DNA of 60,000 nt from contig NC_079888.1 of assembly GCF_029227915.1 (NCBI RefSeq), positions 17,898,001 through 17,958,000 of the forward strand, given 5' to 3'. The translations under genes were made by a program, and so were the position numbers. The notes under the pieces are model-generated. The model was not told the DNA's origin and ran no database searches. It worked only from the letters and a program-made list of their open reading frames with translations. Of the stretch, positions 59,201 to 60,000 are shown in pieces (the stretch's first letter is position 1; each line of letters opens with the position of its first letter). Source of the DNA: Hydractinia symbiolongicarpus. Its lineage: Eukaryota; Cnidaria; Hydrozoa; Anthoathecata; Hydractiniidae.

Positions 59201-59868
59201 CAAAAATTCCACCACCACTATTCAAGCAACACCGTTACAATTAGCAAATAAATTGCTGACATTTGAAATCACTTCACTTCAATCTACAACAACTCTCCTA
59301 ATTTTAATATATAGTATCTCTAAGAATAGAAGTATTTTTAGTACCAGCAATGCAATTTCACTTTCTGAATGCATATAGCTATATGTGTAACTTACTGGAA
59401 TAAAATCATCTCTTTTAAACTTAAAACCATAAAACACATCGGCATCTTCATCAGAAGCACAGTAAATTGAAGATTTTTTGAAGAACTCATACGCTGCTTC
59501 ACTAATCTGATTAATTTTTTTCACTTTGAACTTTCCTTGGATGTTTCCAGTATCACTAACATATACAACACTGTCTCTTTTGTCTCTACTACGCACTTCC
59601 CAGTTACTATACTATAAGCAATATAAAAAATGTAATCAAAAGATAACGTAAAGCCAAAACGAAATACTGACACATGACATGTAGGATGTAAAAAAACTTC
59701 TCAGTATGCATAACGATTCTGCATAATAACTTCAAATAAACTAAATTCTAACGTAAACTTGAAGGTTGAAAACAAGGAAGTTTCTTTACCTGAAATAGTA
59801 ACTCTTTAGTTTCCAGACTATATACAAGAACAGTGTTATTTTCGTCAACAACTGCCAATTTTTTGCGA
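50203..59868 (-). CDS. IFT122: Intraflagellar transport protein 122 homologue, C-terminal 28 exons
   Basis: IFT122 is a subunit of the IFT-A complex (retrograde ciliary transport, ciliary entry of membrane proteins). Exons: 59868-59790, 59611-59396, 58841-58800, 58722-58645, 58518-58441, 58329-58289, 58138-58066, 57943-57917, 57694-57641, 57344-57282, 57203-57150, 56946-56807, 56347-56276, 56193-56109, 55594-55508, 55178-55143, 55061-54995, 54312-54234, 53954-53881, 53649-53549, 53405-53305, 53056-52975, 52878-52795, 52591-52480, 52305-52263, 51783-51695, 50914-50664, 50286-50203. Every join keeps frame (about 796 residues). Visible: the end of the propeller ([25 protein letters not shown]), the TPR-like solenoid ([33 protein letters not shown]), and two zinc ribbons (CYRC...CINC and CQSC...CPFC). 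The stop is at 50203; the 5' exons lie beyond 60000. Two exons are only 27 and 36 bases. Confidence 0.96.
59396..59611 (-). other. Extra 216-nt symmetric exon within IFT122
   Basis: The exon has a clean acceptor (TTATAG) and a consensus donor (GTAAGT). It is exactly 72 codons, phase 0 on both sides, and has no stop. It falls between exons coding KELLFQ and EPNGNSVAW, which are adjacent in the vertebrate protein. It encodes a charged stretch with [17 protein letters not shown] and [10 protein letters not shown]. No domain was recognised. It could be a cassette exon, a lineage-specific loop in the propeller, or an exonised repeat. Confidence 0.7.
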
Positions 59869-60000
59869 CTAAATAAAAAAGAGTTTTGGTACAAGAAAAT
59901 CTGGACATTTTTGACAGTTTTACACTAAAAAACAACGGATGAATACTCAAAAGCAGGGATTTGCATTTAAACAAAATAAAAAGAATGCTGTGGATTTATC
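59869..60000 (-). other. IFT122 intron reaching the window edge
   Basis: Upstream of the acceptor at 59869 the sequence is AT-rich and non-coding. It needs a preceding exon ending in phase 2, outside the window. Confidence 0.7.

Noticed and set aside
59396-59611. Treating the extra exon as an intron-retention artefact or separate gene
   Set aside because: It has its own acceptor and donor, an open frame of exactly 72 codons, and the same phase as its neighbours; kept as an exon with reduced confidence.

Overview
The window is nuclear DNA of an animal, most likely a cnidarian and probably a hydrozoan. The evidence is AT-rich sequence, GT-AG introns, short exons, intronless class A GPCRs of a type seen in cnidarians, and remains of Ty3/Gypsy, Penelope-like, Helitron, THAP-type and integrase-type elements plus tRNA-derived SINEs. 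The species call is inference from content only.

Layout. 1-1.5 kb: decayed integrase-core element with terminal inverted repeats. 1.7-7.1 kb: one GPCR subfamily on the minus strand, with two broken copies (the first split by a SINE) and one intact 287-residue receptor; a 137-bp non-autonomous Helitron and a long hairpin lie among them. 8.4-10.2 kb: an orphan EGF-like exon and a THAP-type DNA transposon with about 80-bp inverted repeats. 11.05-14.85 kb: a degraded Ty3/Gypsy element with 155-bp LTRs. 17.6-33.2 kb: four intact, intronless receptors of a second GPCR subfamily (two on plus, two on minus), separated by a Penelope-like fragment, SINEs and other repeats. 33-42.8 kb: gene-poor, repeat-rich DNA with an inverted-repeat MITE and minisatellites. 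42.9-49.0 kb: a DUS4L-type tRNA dihydrouridine synthase in at least 10 exons, with a Penelope-like fragment in one intron. 50.2-60 kb: the last 28 coding exons of IFT122; its 5' end lies beyond the window.

The two housekeeping genes are recognised with high confidence: every exon join listed keeps the reading frame. DUS4L modifies tRNA and IFT122 is a core subunit of the ciliary retrograde transport complex IFT-A. They are neighbours on the same strand with no evident functional link. The four receptors form a local family showing sequence homogenisation between copies. Their architecture (no canonical TM3-ECL2 disulfide, very short ECL2, a CxxCxC cluster in ECL3, no proline at 5.50) recalls melanocortin receptors. 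The two items most worth following up are this receptor cluster and a symmetric 216-nt exon that adds 72 residues to the IFT122 propeller region.
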